DNA of 64,000 bases. Origin: Paragorgia papillata (Eukaryota; Cnidaria; Anthozoa; Scleralcyonacea; Coralliidae). The DNA lies in the NCBI GenBank assembly GCA_035771165.1, contig JAWNZC010000322.1, positions 4,301,001 to 4,365,000 on the forward strand. The letters run 5' to 3'. The position numbers and the translations under genes are program-made. Shown piece by piece: positions 35,801 through 46,672 of this stretch. The notes beneath the pieces are model-generated. The model was not told the DNA's origin. It searched no databases and worked only from the letters and a program-made list of their open reading frames with translations. Each line of letters starts with the position of its first letter. The first letter of the stretch is position 1.

Positions 35801-38187
35801 CTTTTGCAGTTGTTGGTTTCCTTGCTTCGTTTTTGAGATATTCCAGCTTGTTTGATATGCAAATGACACAACTTTTTACGTCACACGTGCATAATGAGTA
35901 TCATGAGTTACTGAGAGAACGTTGCATATCTTTGCTATTGTGAAACGAAATCACTTGAAATTCTACATGTTTGGTGTTGTGGGTAGAAACACGCACACAT
36001 GCTTCCTTTGAGTTAAGCCCATGTTTTCATAATAGCAAAGATATGTAACCTTTTCTGATAACTCATGCACATGTGACGTAAAAAGTTGTGTCATTTGCGT
36101 ATCAAACAAGCTGGAATATCTCAAAAACGAAGCAAGGAAACCAAAAATTGCAAAAGATGTTATTTTATCATTGTTCTTTTCAATAAGACAAACTTAATTT
36201 TCGAGTCATATGCCCTTTACTGTTATATTAGTACAAATTAGAAATATTAAAAATTACCTTTAAAGACCCATGATGACAATGTCTTGTTTCAGCTGTTTCC
36301 AATACAAATGGGTGCCCAAAGAAACAAATAGGGATGTTCCCTCTGTTGTTCGAAAATTGGCTGAGCTAGAAAGGCGAATTAAAGGTAATTATATTTTAAC
36401 ATTTAGTTGTACTAAAAGGGTGATTGTGTCCCATGCTTGGTGGAATTGTACATTTACAAATTAAGAAATGGTTCATGGTTGGCGTGCTCCATCAAGTTAT
36501 GGATGCACGCGGGAAGTTCGGAGAGCATGAAAAAAGTGTAAGAGTTGGTCGAGGCATAGCATTTTTGAGTGCTCTCCAACTTCCCAAGTGCATCCATAAC
36601 TCAATGGAGCACGCCAAACCATGAACCATTTCTTTTATAACCGAGAATCAGACACAAAACAACGGAAAACAATCTTTATTTCGCTGATTAAAAATGAGTT
36701 TCTCATTACGTTTGAAATTGTGCTCCATCGAGTTATGGACCACGCGAGAAGTTCGGAGAGCATGAAAAAAGCGTAAAGCCAATCAGAAACACCGTTGTAT
36801 TAAATCTATGTTATAATGACATCTTTTATTCCATCTTCTGGTAATTTATTTTTGTTAACAATGTTTTACAAACACGTTTGTTCAGTTATTCGCTGAACAC
36901 CCAGCCGCTTTACCCTATGTGTGTGTATTTTATAGCCTCAAATGCATTTGCGTTTTCTTCATATGTTAGCTTCCCTTTACTAGTGAGATTCCTATTATGT
37001 CAATCTATTGTCTATATTTATTAACGAATGGGAAGCTAAATTTCGACTAACTCAAAAAACAACTTGATTAAAAAAACGCCATGAATAAAATAATTTAACT
37101 AACTTGAATAATATTTTATATATTAGATTTATTTATAATATTTTAAAGACAACTCAATTACTAGTAAAACAATTCTCGACTATTGAATAACAGCTGCGCA
37201 ATCTTCTATACAGCAGTTATACATGATTCGCGACCACCGGAAATAAAGTTCTTTATTTCTTAAGGTGGCTCGCTACTGTTTCTTCAAAAGTTGAAATAAT
37301 GCAAGTTCCACCCTCAGAAACTGCTCATGAATATTTTGGAAAAGAATGAAACTGATGTTATGCATAGAATAACACCCAAGCCTCTAAGTACTGTTAACGG
37401 ATAAAGTGTTTCAGCCATTGCCATGACAACAGTGACGTTTCAAAATGGCTGTAATTCAAGTTAATTCACGAATCAGGTGACCCCCCAAATTTTTCGCATT
37501 AAAACATTTCTTGAAATTTAAGTGATCAATAGGCAGATTTAAAAAAAATTATGTAGATCCAATTTTTTTATCAAAGAAAAATTATGGTTTTCTATTTTTT
37601 TCAAATTAAATTAAATTTTTAAATAATGTTATTAACAGTACTTAATGTGTTGAACGTTATTCTATGCATAACGTTAGTTTCACTCTTCGGAAATATTCAT
37701 GAGCATATTTATGAGGGGTTGAAACTTGCATTTATCAACTCTTGAAGAAATAGTAGGGAGCCACCTTAATAACTTAATTCATAAATTTAAGCGTCCATAG
37801 CTAGCCACTAGCCAGCTAGCCTCGTTCGACGGTTAAAACTTTCTAACTTATCGGCTTGGCACCAGTAATTAAATACACATGCGTAAAGCTCATACACATA
37901 CACTCAAGTAATCACTCACATATACTATGCTTACCTTTCTGTGAATAGCGCTTATGATTCTTGCCCTTAATGTGCTTCTCAGCTCGAATAAATGAAGTAC
38001 AACTCAGAGAAAGAAATCTGTCTAGACAGTCATTTAGGCTTTCTTCGTTACCCTCGAATGTCGCGAAACAATAACAGCCTGCAAATCGAACATCATTGAA
38101 GTTGCTGTTAAGAAATTTCATTTCATTTTCTGCCACGGTGTTGCTCGCGGAAGGAATCAATGTTTCGCTTGCCGCCATGTTTACCAT
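29814..38187 (-). CDS. MULE-type transposase / SWIM / Ulp1-like C48 protease / PHD-finger fusion gene
   Basis: Minus-strand exons read from the sequence: E1 38187-37935, E2 36365-36258, E3 35678-33378, E4 33324-33227, E5 32559-32322, E6 32207-32022, a missing exon, E7 30505-30397, E8 30246-30134, E9 29961-29814. Phases agree for E2-E3-E4-E5-E6 and E7-E8-E9. E2/E3 supply Cys/His-rich N-terminal parts (RHCHHGSLK, DECTVHYQKF). E3 carries a MULE DDE domain; numbered from the Met at 35582, the putative acids are D221 (LLDATYK), D282 (FMVDYS) and E400 (NNGVEAQNK), with CDFH at 303-306. The SWIM finger is CTC...CKH (C517, C519, C529, H531). E6 has the C48-type His (NFSGNHWTLF) and E7 the Cys (RDGYNCGVYVC). 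E9 is a PHD finger (VCKICKQDDNEDWLGCDQC, HASCLG) ending in TGA. It may be a captured-domain Mutator element or a domesticated gene. An E1/E2 phase mismatch and an unplaced catalytic-Asp exon are the doubts. Confidence 0.75.
31024..31220. mobile_element. TAGCCTGGTACC MITE with 9-bp target duplication, inside the fusion gene's E6-E7 intron
   Basis: Flanked by ACCATACAC at 31015-31023 and 31221-31229. The ends are TAGCCTGGTACCCTGGCCCA and ttggaccagggtaccaacta (slightly diverged). It shares the internal ccaataggaaagcagaa with the 27346 and 38397 copies. Confidence 0.9.
32865..33082. repeat. MITE, AGCCTGGTTCACAC ends, between exons E4 and E5 of the fusion gene
   Basis: Ends are AGCCTGGTTCACAC and GTGTGAACCAGGCT. 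The flanks share TAT (3 bp). The interior has no gene. Confidence 0.75.
35732..36219. repeat. Foldback element with ~165-bp arms, TAAAGGGCATATGACTCG
   Basis: The left arm ttaaagggcatatgactcga and the following ~160 bp are almost exactly complementary to the right arm ending tcgagtcatatgcccttta. It lies in the E2-E3 intron of the fusion gene. There are few mismatches between arms, so it could be young or maintained by gene conversion. Confidence 0.85.
36463..36634. repeat. Foldback MITE, AAGAAATGGTTCATGG ends
   Basis: Ends AAGAAATGGTTCATGGTTGG and its complement form arms of about 62 bp that include gcgtgctccatcaagttatgg. A partial third copy of the arm (gtgctccatcgagttatgga) follows at about 36721, outside the element. 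Confidence 0.75.
37264..37765. repeat. Foldback element with TTAA target duplication, GGTGGCTCGCTACT
   Basis: Flanked by TTAA at 37260-37263 and 37766-37769. The ends GGTGGCTCGCTACTGTTTCTT and its diverged complement extend to about 110-bp arms containing ttctatgcataac. TTAA targeting suggests Kolobok or piggyBac. It lies in the E1-E2 intron of the fusion gene. Confidence 0.8.
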
Positions 38188-38327
38188 ATTTCCCGCCAGA
38201 TTAATTTGAATATTCAATATTAGCACTACGCCTTCTGAAATATACGATTTAGTATTCAACCAACATTCTTGGGCTAGACCGCTGTAGCATTGCAGGCTCA
38301 GCCACTGATCTATATAAGAGACTGGAT

Positions 38328-39518
38328 CAGTGAACTCTATATAAGGACTGGAACGATACCTACAAACCAAATTTTGAAGCCGTCATGGAGGCTGACTAGC
38401 CTGGTACCCTGGCCCAATTTCAAAAGAAATAAGGGCCAGGTAACCACTAATCTCATTCTCGCGTCATCAGGGCTAAATCCACTTATGACGATTGCAGTTT
38501 TACTCATAGCCACTAAAAACGCGCGAAATTTCAACCAATAGGAAAGCAGAAGTCTTTAGTGGTTACCTGGCCCATATTCTTTGATTGGGCCAGGGTACCA
38601 GGCTAGGAGGCTGACATGCAGGGCGGCCCCAGTCCTCTTTATATGCAAGAAAATCTTTATTTTTAAGTTATATTTTGTTATGAACCAATTACAAAGAAAT
38701 GCAAACATGCTACAGTAATAGATACTTCTTCTAAAGGCTTTTAGCAGCAAAAACGTAGCTTGAATATTTGACAAAAAAACACATTTTGAGTCCGAAACCG
38801 CGCGGATCTCTTGATTGTTTGTAGGGCAGCTCCAAGTGTTGAGCCAGTTGAGGTATCAAAAGTCAAGAAAAAAGTGTATGAACTATCTTGAATCAAATAA
38901 AGATAGCATTAATCAGGGCTAAAGCCTACTGAAATCTAGTGGCTATAATCTGTCGAGCATATGGATGCTGACATGATCAATAAAAACCATAAATATTAAA
39001 TTTTCTGAACAGTCAAAAAATCGAACAAAACACAGAAATACGAACCGACAGTGTTTTAAAGGCATCAAAGAAAAAAAATATATGTGATTCAAAAGGTATG
39101 AGGAGACTATTCATAAGAGCAAAGGCACAGCTTGATAGGGTTGCAAGAATTCATAAAATAAAGACGAATAAATACTAAATATAACCTGAATTTTCGTCAG
39201 GAGTTTCCATCAATCCAAGCAAAATTTTGCTTTCGTTTGACAATATATTTCCTGCTTCAATCTAGTTTTGCCAGCAAACATACCTCAGACAGAAAGGACA
39301 ATGATTCTAATACATACTAGCTTCGTTATATCAATTCAAATGAAGTTCAACTACAAAAAAATAAAAAATTCTCGCTGGGCCATTGTCTGTTTTCTACCGC
39401 TCCTTGGACGTTGGTCAGACGTTCATGTGTTGCCCCCAGCAGCCGGAAGTTTGGCTTCATCCAATCATAGGGCCGACCTTATGGAGGTATCGTTCCAGTC
39501 TTTATATAGAGTTCACTG
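38328..39518. mobile_element. Inner hAT-like element inserted in the outer element's terminal repeat
   Basis: Flanked by GACTGGAT at 38320-38327 and 39519-39526, a perfect 8-bp duplication. The ends are CAGTGAACTCTATATAAGGA and its near-complement (tttatatagagttcactg), continuing through ctggaacgatacc. It contains the MULE-like MITE at 38397-38605. No transposase was seen. Confidence 0.88.
38397..38605. mobile_element. TAGCCTGGTACC MITE with 10-bp target duplication
   Basis: Flanked by GGAGGCTGAC at 38387-38396 and 38606-38615. At 209 bp it is the cleanest copy in the window: TAGCCTGGTACCCTGGCCCA at one end and its exact complement at the other. It is the youngest layer of this nest, because it interrupts the inner element. 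Confidence 0.92.
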
Positions 39519-39526
39519 GACTGGAT

Positions 39527-41300
39527 AGAGCATCCGTTGTCTGAAATTGAAGTCGGAAGTGGTCGGAAGTTGGCAACAGCCGCCATGTTGGATGGTCCCA
39601 CTTTCGCTATATTTTACTGTTGCACAATTATAGTTTTCGCATATTAAGGCATTTTTCTCCTTCGGGTTCGGACAAACTTTTTTATCACGAGGAAGAAAGG
39701 ACACGTGAAGCATTTAGAGAGAAACATTGTAGTTATTTAGCCCCAAAATGTGGGGGAAAACGGAATTTGCGAGTTCGATGGAGCGAACTCCCAAGTGTCA
39801 TTGATGACAACTTTGAACAGACGAAGGCCGTTCTCATTCAGAATTTACTCACAATATGGAAATACTGCTAAAGGACCGAATGAATTCGGGAAATTTGATC
39901 AACTGAACAAGCTACACTACGAACAACTGCTGTGGTATTATTATATCATAAGCCAAAAGACCGGAATCAAACAATTAATTTAAGAATGCGATGTGCCCAA
40001 CTGTATAGATTAGTGGATGTGCCTATAGTTGAACAATATATTTTCACTCACAGAAAACTCGGGGTAATGATTCAAATAAGTTATCCTGGCATTCACAGGA
40101 TTAATCAGAATGAGTTTATTATTTTCTATGAGATAGGGTTATCTAATTTGGGCAATTGGGCCTACATTTGCCTACAACTAAAAATCTTGTATTAATTTTA
40201 CAATATAATTAGTTTTGTGACTATACCTTTGCCAAATGCTTTTTTTTAGCCAGTTTACAAATGTTATCCGCCACATCGTTGTGAAGTTTAACATATATAT
40301 TAGCTTGGTTTGTTTTGACTTTATATAAACATCAAACACTGGCCTTGTTGATCTACTTGTATAGTACACACTGATAGTACAGTATTAGTTCTGCCACAAT
40401 TTTCATAACATACAGAAGTCAGAGAACAGATTAAAAATTTATCATTATATAGTACATTTATACAGAATCAAACTACACAAGACAAAATACACTCATGAAT
40501 TGTAAACATTTTCTTTAATCAAATCATTGACAAAGTTTGAAAACTATAAATGACACAGTTCAATTATATTCTGTATTAAGTTGTCATGTTGCTTCACCTT
40601 TATTGTTCTTCATTCATTGTTGTTTCATTTTAAACTACCTACAACATAACATACAAATATCACATTCAATTTTACAGATACTCACAAACAATTTTTTCAT
40701 CAAAATGACAGGGAGTAAAATAGCTCAGCTGTTAATAAGAAACAATGTTGACAACTTAATTTCTTAAATACATGACTTGGACACTGGGCATGGAGTTTAA
40801 TAAAACAAACTGGCTCGTTCTTGTTATGATGCATGCTACAGTTTACTTCTATGGAAGCACCAAACATTGTAAGTATTACTAACTTATAGAGTATTAACAT
40901 GCTCCTATGTTGCCAAAGAAATATGCTGCTTGTCGAAATCTACTTACAACTCTACAAGCCAATCTATCTTCTGTGCCATAATTTTACACGTCCTTCGGCT
41001 TTTTTAAAATGATCTACTCGATTGTGAACATTCCACAATTACAGTATTATCTCACATTTGTATCCTACAAATCAGTTTATTAACCACCGGCCGTTTACAA
41101 TGTTGGGTTTCCCGTTTCCTTGGTAAATAACCCTTCGGGAGCTCTCCGTCCCCTTCGAAATTTCGTCAAAATATCAAGTTATTTACTTACGATTCAGTTT
41201 CCCTTCACGTTCTTAGGTCCTCCATAGTTCCATGATGTGTCCCGTTGCTTGAAATACCAAAATGGATTTGTGTTGTTCGTCTATTTCGTGATTATATGCG
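39527..41300. other. Interior of the outer hAT-like element, no gene recognised
   Basis: A plus-strand frame at 39620-39870 contains APKCGGKRNLRVRWSELPSV with two Cys/His residues but no domain I know. The rest (39980-41270) is very AT-rich, with short frames only. It is probably a decayed internal region. Confidence 0.35.
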
Positions 41301-41506
41301 AAAACAACGAATTCACAACAGTAAAATATAGCAACTCACTCCTCATGGTGGGACCATCCAATATGGCGTCGCTTACAAATTAGGGCGTAACTTCCGGCTT
41401 CAATTTCTGAAGGCGCTCAGATAATAGATGCTCTATCCAGTCTCTTATATAGATCAGTGGGCTCAGCCTCTCTACGCCCGGGGAAAATCGCCACCCGAGA
41501 TAGCCT

Positions 41507-43422
41507 GCGACATTCATTTCATTCGCCTATGTTGTTTACATCTGATCTGTCTGTAAATTTTGTCTGTCACACACACTGATCTATATCAGTGGTCACACAC
41601 AGACACACTCACATCGAACAAAAAGTATTGAATCATATTCATTGTAATGTTTATGTAACTTGCAATGTGGAAGCCATTAAATTTTGCTTGATTTGGTTGA
41701 GAATTAGATAAGAATTAAAAAAAAATATGACCGCAAGATTCTCCGGTCTCTGGGTTATTTGGGATTGGAATGTTTAATATCCTCCATTTGTCAAGCAGAC
41801 AACTTATGAAGCCATGGTTTAAAAACAGGCTTAAAAAGTAGACCGATAGAGTTTTTGGAATCAGACATGTTGACGTGACTCGATCCAGCCGTCCAAATGC
41901 TAAGCAAGAGTATATATAGCGTCAAACACCTGATTGCATTAGCAATTTATTGCATGGTTATAGTATTGGAATATTTTCTCTTGAGAACTGTATATATATT
42001 CAATCCCCGTTACTTCAGTCAGTATATTACAATACCTAAATCCTGGAATTACAGTACTTCTCACACTCTTGATAATCTTTATAAAATAAATAATAATTTT
42101 CTGGCACTAATAAGCGAAAGTAGTGCCACGAATCAAAAAGTGCCGCTAAGGGTAAACGCCTGTACTGCATGCTACGCTAAACAACAGTGCATGCAGCATA
42201 AAATACATGAAAATCAAAAATTAACTTCCCGCCATCTCTTTCCCACGACATTTAACTAATTTTCGTTTATTGTAAATTTATATTTTCAAATAGATTTCTT
42301 TCTATTTCTATTTTGAATTTTTGAAAGCCTAATAAAATAGCATCAAACTGCATTTGTATCGAAACCAGAGATTTGAGTTGAATGTTAAAGGATGCTTAGG
42401 AGGGTACAGCGAAAGGGGAACTCTATACAACGGACACTAATATTATTGATTCAGCATTTATTTGCATGTATATGTACAAGTTCACTACTTCAGTTCCAAA
42501 TGTATGTTTTCAACCGCAAATCATTTACAAACAAGACGCCTGCTCAGGCGTTCACTCGGGCTACTGATTTCTGAAAGCTTCGCGTAGCCTGTGCGTACTC
42601 TAGCAAGACTACATGGCAATGGCAATGCATAAATTTTCACAAATAGAATCTATGGTCTTATATGAATTGCAGCGGTGCAGGAAGCGCCGAAGGTCTGCTA
42701 ATATTATAAATGTAAATAAGGCTGTTTCTCTGAAAATTAAACAACGGATCTAATATATTTAGTAGACAAAACCTATAGTGTCGGATTCGGCAGATTCAAG
42801 CGATCATTTTGATATAGAATTTATTTAAATTCGGACAAACAGAAAATATTTAAACATGTTTTGAAACACACGTTTCCAAATGTAATACGACACGCGATAT
42901 CTAGACATGCACTGAACAGTTCAACATATTGATATCTTTAATACCGGTATTTGCTCTATTTGGTGCTTATTATTATACTTGCATTTTGTAGTACGTAAAA
43001 GATGACGAGCTATTTCAAAATAGGTTGGTCCTGGCCTTGCTGCTTTATAGTTTATAGTCCGACAACTAGGTCTACCGCGATCGCCGGCGTGTGCAGCTGT
43101 AAACATTGTAAAGCTTTTGTAAGCATGTTTGTGATGAATTGAAGACAATTGTCAACCGCACTACTGATCAACTATAACTCGGTCACTTGCAAAGCTATTC
43201 AAACAAGTAAACAACTGAGAAACAGTGAAATGTCTTGAAAATATTAAAAAACATCGATAAATTTTTAATACACCTTGATTCGCTGACAGTCCGACTACCC
43301 TGACATCTTTGTTTGAGACAACTGCTGTGTAGTGTGGCAGTGTGCCAAGAAATGTCGTGGAAATATTCAAAAACATCGATAAAATGGCATGAAAGTTAAA
43401 TCTCGGTTTCGCAAAGCCTGCT
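41507..43422. other. No supported gene
   Basis: AT-rich sequence. A 120-codon plus-strand frame (41897-42259) has a hydrophobic start but no domain or splice context. At 43229 and 43350 a phrase like gaaatgtcttgaaaatatt with the following acatcgataaa is repeated, a decayed direct duplication. Confidence 0.35.
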
Positions 43423-45057
43423 GGGTGCGTGGGCGTTTCGTTCATTCAAAAATTGAATTCACAAAAATTGGAAATAATTGATTTCGCGCTCTGATTTCAA
43501 TTTTTTGAAAATTGAATTCACAAAATTTTCCTGAATTCAATTTTCAATTTCAGCTAGAATTTTATTTAAGGATTTTTTTTGATCATCCAAGATTTAATTT
43601 TACATATGAAGTTAGTTTCGCGTGCATTCAACAGCTCATGTACTCATTGCAAATAAACAAATTCGAGAAAATGTCGTGCCGCCTGCAAATGCCAGGGGGG
43701 GTGCTTATCGTACACATCTGCCAAAAGTTGGACATTGCCCAACGTCAACAACGTGGTGTACTTAAGACTTGAAAAACAACGCTAAAAATGGAAGAGCATG
43801 TGAGTGTTGAGTTGGTGAAGGACCTTTTGTTGAGAGGGAAATTGACCCACAAACAGATTAGTGAAGAGCTGCAACGACAAATTCCCGGTGTTCGCGGTCT
43901 TAGCGAGATGAGTTGTTCGACGCTATTGCTCTAAGCATAATATTCACCGAACAACGCAAATATCTGATGGAGAACTGGATTGTGCTGTATTAAAAGCTGT
44001 GTCACAGGTCAGTTTGATAATTTATGTTGATCGATTTCAGTTTAACACGTGTACGATATAAATGAAATTATATACAGGCTTGCTTGTCTGGCGACACTCT
44101 AATAATCAGATTATTTATACATTGTCATATATGAAACTTGTGCGTGCAATATAAACTGAACATTTATACAAATATTAGTGTTATACATTCTATTGTTAGA
44201 CTTAATTTTATTTTATAATTATTTTTTATTAAATGTGTAGGTTGGGCCTACATATGGGCGAAAGATGATGAAGGGCAAGCTTGAAGCAGAGGACATAAAA
44301 GTACATGACAAAAGAATTTCAAAGTCTCTTCAGAGAGTGGCTCCGGAATATTATCAACAAAGGGAACAGAAACACTGCAAAATTATTAAACCCAGTGCCG
44401 TACAAGGCAGACTATTTTGGCCACAAGATGCATCTAGACCAAAACGAAAAGTTGGTTATGTATGGTTGCACAACGGTGCTAGCAACTGATGGATACAGCA
44501 GTACCGTTTTGGCAGTCGCCTCTATGCCTGTAAAGAATAACGTTGAAATTTATCGTTCTGTTTTCAGGTACTAATTATAGCTGTATAGTGACTAGTGGAC
44601 TACAGATTATAGTGCAAATTTTTTGATAACTTTATAATTCTAGACTTGTTCTATTTTACTTTTCAATAGCACGTTACATTTTCCTTGCGTGTTGTTATCT
44701 TGGCCAATTTGGTAATCGAATGAACTTGTCCTTCAGTATAGCAACTAGCTATGAGAGAAAAAAACCCCACTGTGTCTGAAATCACGGAACCATCCTGGAG
44801 TCGTTCCTAGAGCTTTCTCCGAGAATCACGGAACCGTTTGTAAACAAAGTTTACTCTTTTACACTTAGGCCCATTGTCCTACAGTACGGCTTATGGGACC
44901 AAGTTCGCGTTGATTGTGGAAAAGAGTTTTATCTTATTTTGTTTATTCAACAAAGTTTATCCGGATACAGAAGGAATACCCTCCGAGCATCTTATAAACA
45001 GACCCCCTCAACCAAGGTAAAATAACCACGGCACTATGGTGCGCTCAAACTCTTTAA

Positions 45058-45169
45058 CCCTTTCATTCCCATCGGTGCCGTTTGGCACTTATTTTTTACT
45101 CTGCAGTCTTAACGCCAGACGATTTTACTCATCAAGGGAAGACCTCCTGACATGGTGGGAGTTAAAGGG
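45058..45169. repeat. piggyBac-like MITE in the transposase intron
   Basis: TTAA at 45054-45057 and 45170-45173 flank ends CCCTTTCATTCCCA and a diverged gtgggagttaaaggg. It shares taacgccagacgattttact with the region at 16980-17130. Confidence 0.75.
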
Positions 45170-45569
45170 TTAAGGAAGATATAAATAACTAGGTGAATAT
45201 TTTATAAAAATGTTCTTTGACATTAGGTTACAATAGCGAATTTGGTAATTAATTTTGTTATAACTCAATAAATTTAATTAATTTGGCTGAGACATCTATT
45301 TTTAAGAACCACATGGCTGAAAGACACTGGGTGGAAGTAAACAGTCGTATTAATTACCCCATCAAAACACAGCTAAATAGGATGGTTCAAGAAGAAGTGA
45401 TTGACATGACGAATGATCTAGACCAGTTTTGTGTTTCAACAATCACAATTCAAGTTGTCCAGGCTGGAGTACAAGAACTGCTTCCGGCATGGAATCACCA
45501 TAGTATTCCAGGTTTGTAACCACAGCTCTATATTTCTAGCAGTTACTGCTATGTATGAGAATCCAGCTT

Positions 45570-45880
45570 AAGTTATAAGGCCTTTTTCGAAAACCGTTAT
45601 TGAACTACATCACGGAGCGACGAGAAAAACACGTCATGATTTACAGCAAAAACATTGACGGCTCTTCATTTCTATATAAGCCTTTGAAATTGACACAGTG
45701 GATAAGAACTCTAATATAAATAAAGTGGGAAATGAACCAATCATATCACTTATTTCACCGTGTCAATTTCAATGCTTCGTGTTGCAGAGTGCAGACAGAT
45801 TCATTGATGTTTTGAACGAAATTTATGACGTGTTTTTCCCCCCATGCCGTGGAATCACTGGTACGTTTTGGTCACATGTT
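45570..45880. other. Intronic sequence with a possible stray exon
   Basis: A frame including QSADRFIDVLNEIYDVFF follows an acceptor-like tgttgcag and ends near a gt. It breaks the expected exon 4 to exon 5 join of the transposase (PG followed by GKGKP), so it is more likely intronic. Confidence 0.3.
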
Positions 45881-46672
45881 TAATTGCCCTTACTGAATAT
45901 AAGTCCACTTACCTAAAAAAGCTTTGTGGATAGTAAAAAGTGCAAAGAAGACAAGTAATAAAGCACGAAACGCAGTTTGTTTTATACTCTGTTATGTGTT
46001 TCGAAACAATTTTTTCTATCCTGGTTTTGTAAGCCCGTGTGTTTGACCCGCCTGTTATAAGCCCACTCAAATCCCTTATAGAAAGTTGTATAAGCCCAGG
46101 GACCAGGATTTATAAGTGGCATCTATATACGTCTTTTTTTAAAATGTTTAAGAAGTTATCATTATTTGTTTAAAGGAAAAGGAAAGCCTGTAGACATGAT
46201 GATGAACAATTACCAGGCAGTACGTCTTCCAGAGAGCATAGTTCCTTCCCGCGAAATTGCCGATTATCAATACGAAAGAAGCGGTGGTAAACTAAAGAAT
46301 TTTGGAAATTTTGGTACGGATCCGCTACTAGGCTATAAAGCTCTTCAGGAAATCAGAGAGCATGAGTTCAAAAGTCACAATCCTTCTTTCTGTGCTATCT
46401 TCAATGCAGTTGTAAACAATGACCATAACCCACTAGTTCAGTCTATTCAGAGTTTTATTGACATTACAAGGCAGCTTTCACCTGTACTTTAAAGTACATG
46501 ATAAACAAAAACGAAACCGGAAGTTCAAGTTTAAACTAGAAAAGTTGTCATGATACATATAACATAAATATCAACTCATTCTATAATACATGTATTACTC
46601 AAAGTGTCAAACTGATACATTCTCTACTGCATGTTTGTTTGGTCAGTTTGGCATATTTGTGTTCATATTAAC

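Larger units (their letters stand above)
38303..41459. mobile_element. Outer hAT-like element with 8-bp target duplication
   Basis: Flanked by GGCTCAGC at 38295-38302 and 41460-41467. After removing the inner insertion, the ends read CACTGATCTATATAAGAGAC...GGATAGAGCATC and the exact complement (GATGCTCTATCC...GATCAGTG). An 8-bp duplication with CACTG ends fits the hAT superfamily. Subterminal similarity (gccgccatgttggatggtcc against ggaccatccaatatggcg) extends the inverted repeats. I found no transposase; a frame at 39620-39870 is unrecognised. Confidence 0.85.
38230..41506. repeat. Host repeat split by a nested insertion stack
   Basis: The left half (about 38230-38302, ending gcaggctcagc) and right half (41460-41506, ggctcagcctctctacgccc) together match the continuous copy at 26289-26345. 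The gap is filled by the outer, inner and MITE elements listed separately. The left part also overlaps the 5' flank of the large minus-strand fusion gene. Confidence 0.75.
43788..46492 (+). pseudogene. Integrase-like DDE transposase, two frameshifts
   Basis: Exons: 43788-44007, 44241-44567, 44869-45016, 45292-45511, 46176-46492, with GT-AG boundaries and phase-compatible joins where checked. Exon 1 gives a helix-turn-helix-like start (VKDLLLRGKLTHKQISEELQ), then needs a one-base correction near 43915 to continue VRRYCSKHNIHRTTQ. Exon 2 starts VGPTYGRKMMKGKL, shifts frame near 44370, and has YFGHKMHLDQNEKLVMYG. Exon 3 has GLWDQVRVDCGKEF and exon 4 NHMAERHWVEVN. The D (HLDQ), D (RVDC) and E (AERHW) are the likely DDE acids of an rve-type catalytic core. 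Exon 5 is a C-terminal tail ending at TAA. Two frameshifts mean this copy is probably dead. Family members occur widely in cnidarians and fishes, usually annotated only as uncharacterised integrase-core proteins (from memory). Confidence 0.75.

Noticed and set aside
36270..36464. Plus-strand exon-like stretch with FQYKWVPKETNR
   Set aside because: It has plausible plus-strand splice signals, but the minus strand of the same stretch reads in frame into exon 3 of the fusion gene with a better fit to its Cys/His pattern, so the minus reading was kept.
41897..42259. 120-codon plus-strand frame with a hydrophobic start
   Set aside because: AT-driven composition, no domain and no supporting splice or polyA signals.
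45698..45883. Possible extra transposase exon
   Set aside because: Including it breaks the phase-compatible exon 4 to exon 5 join.
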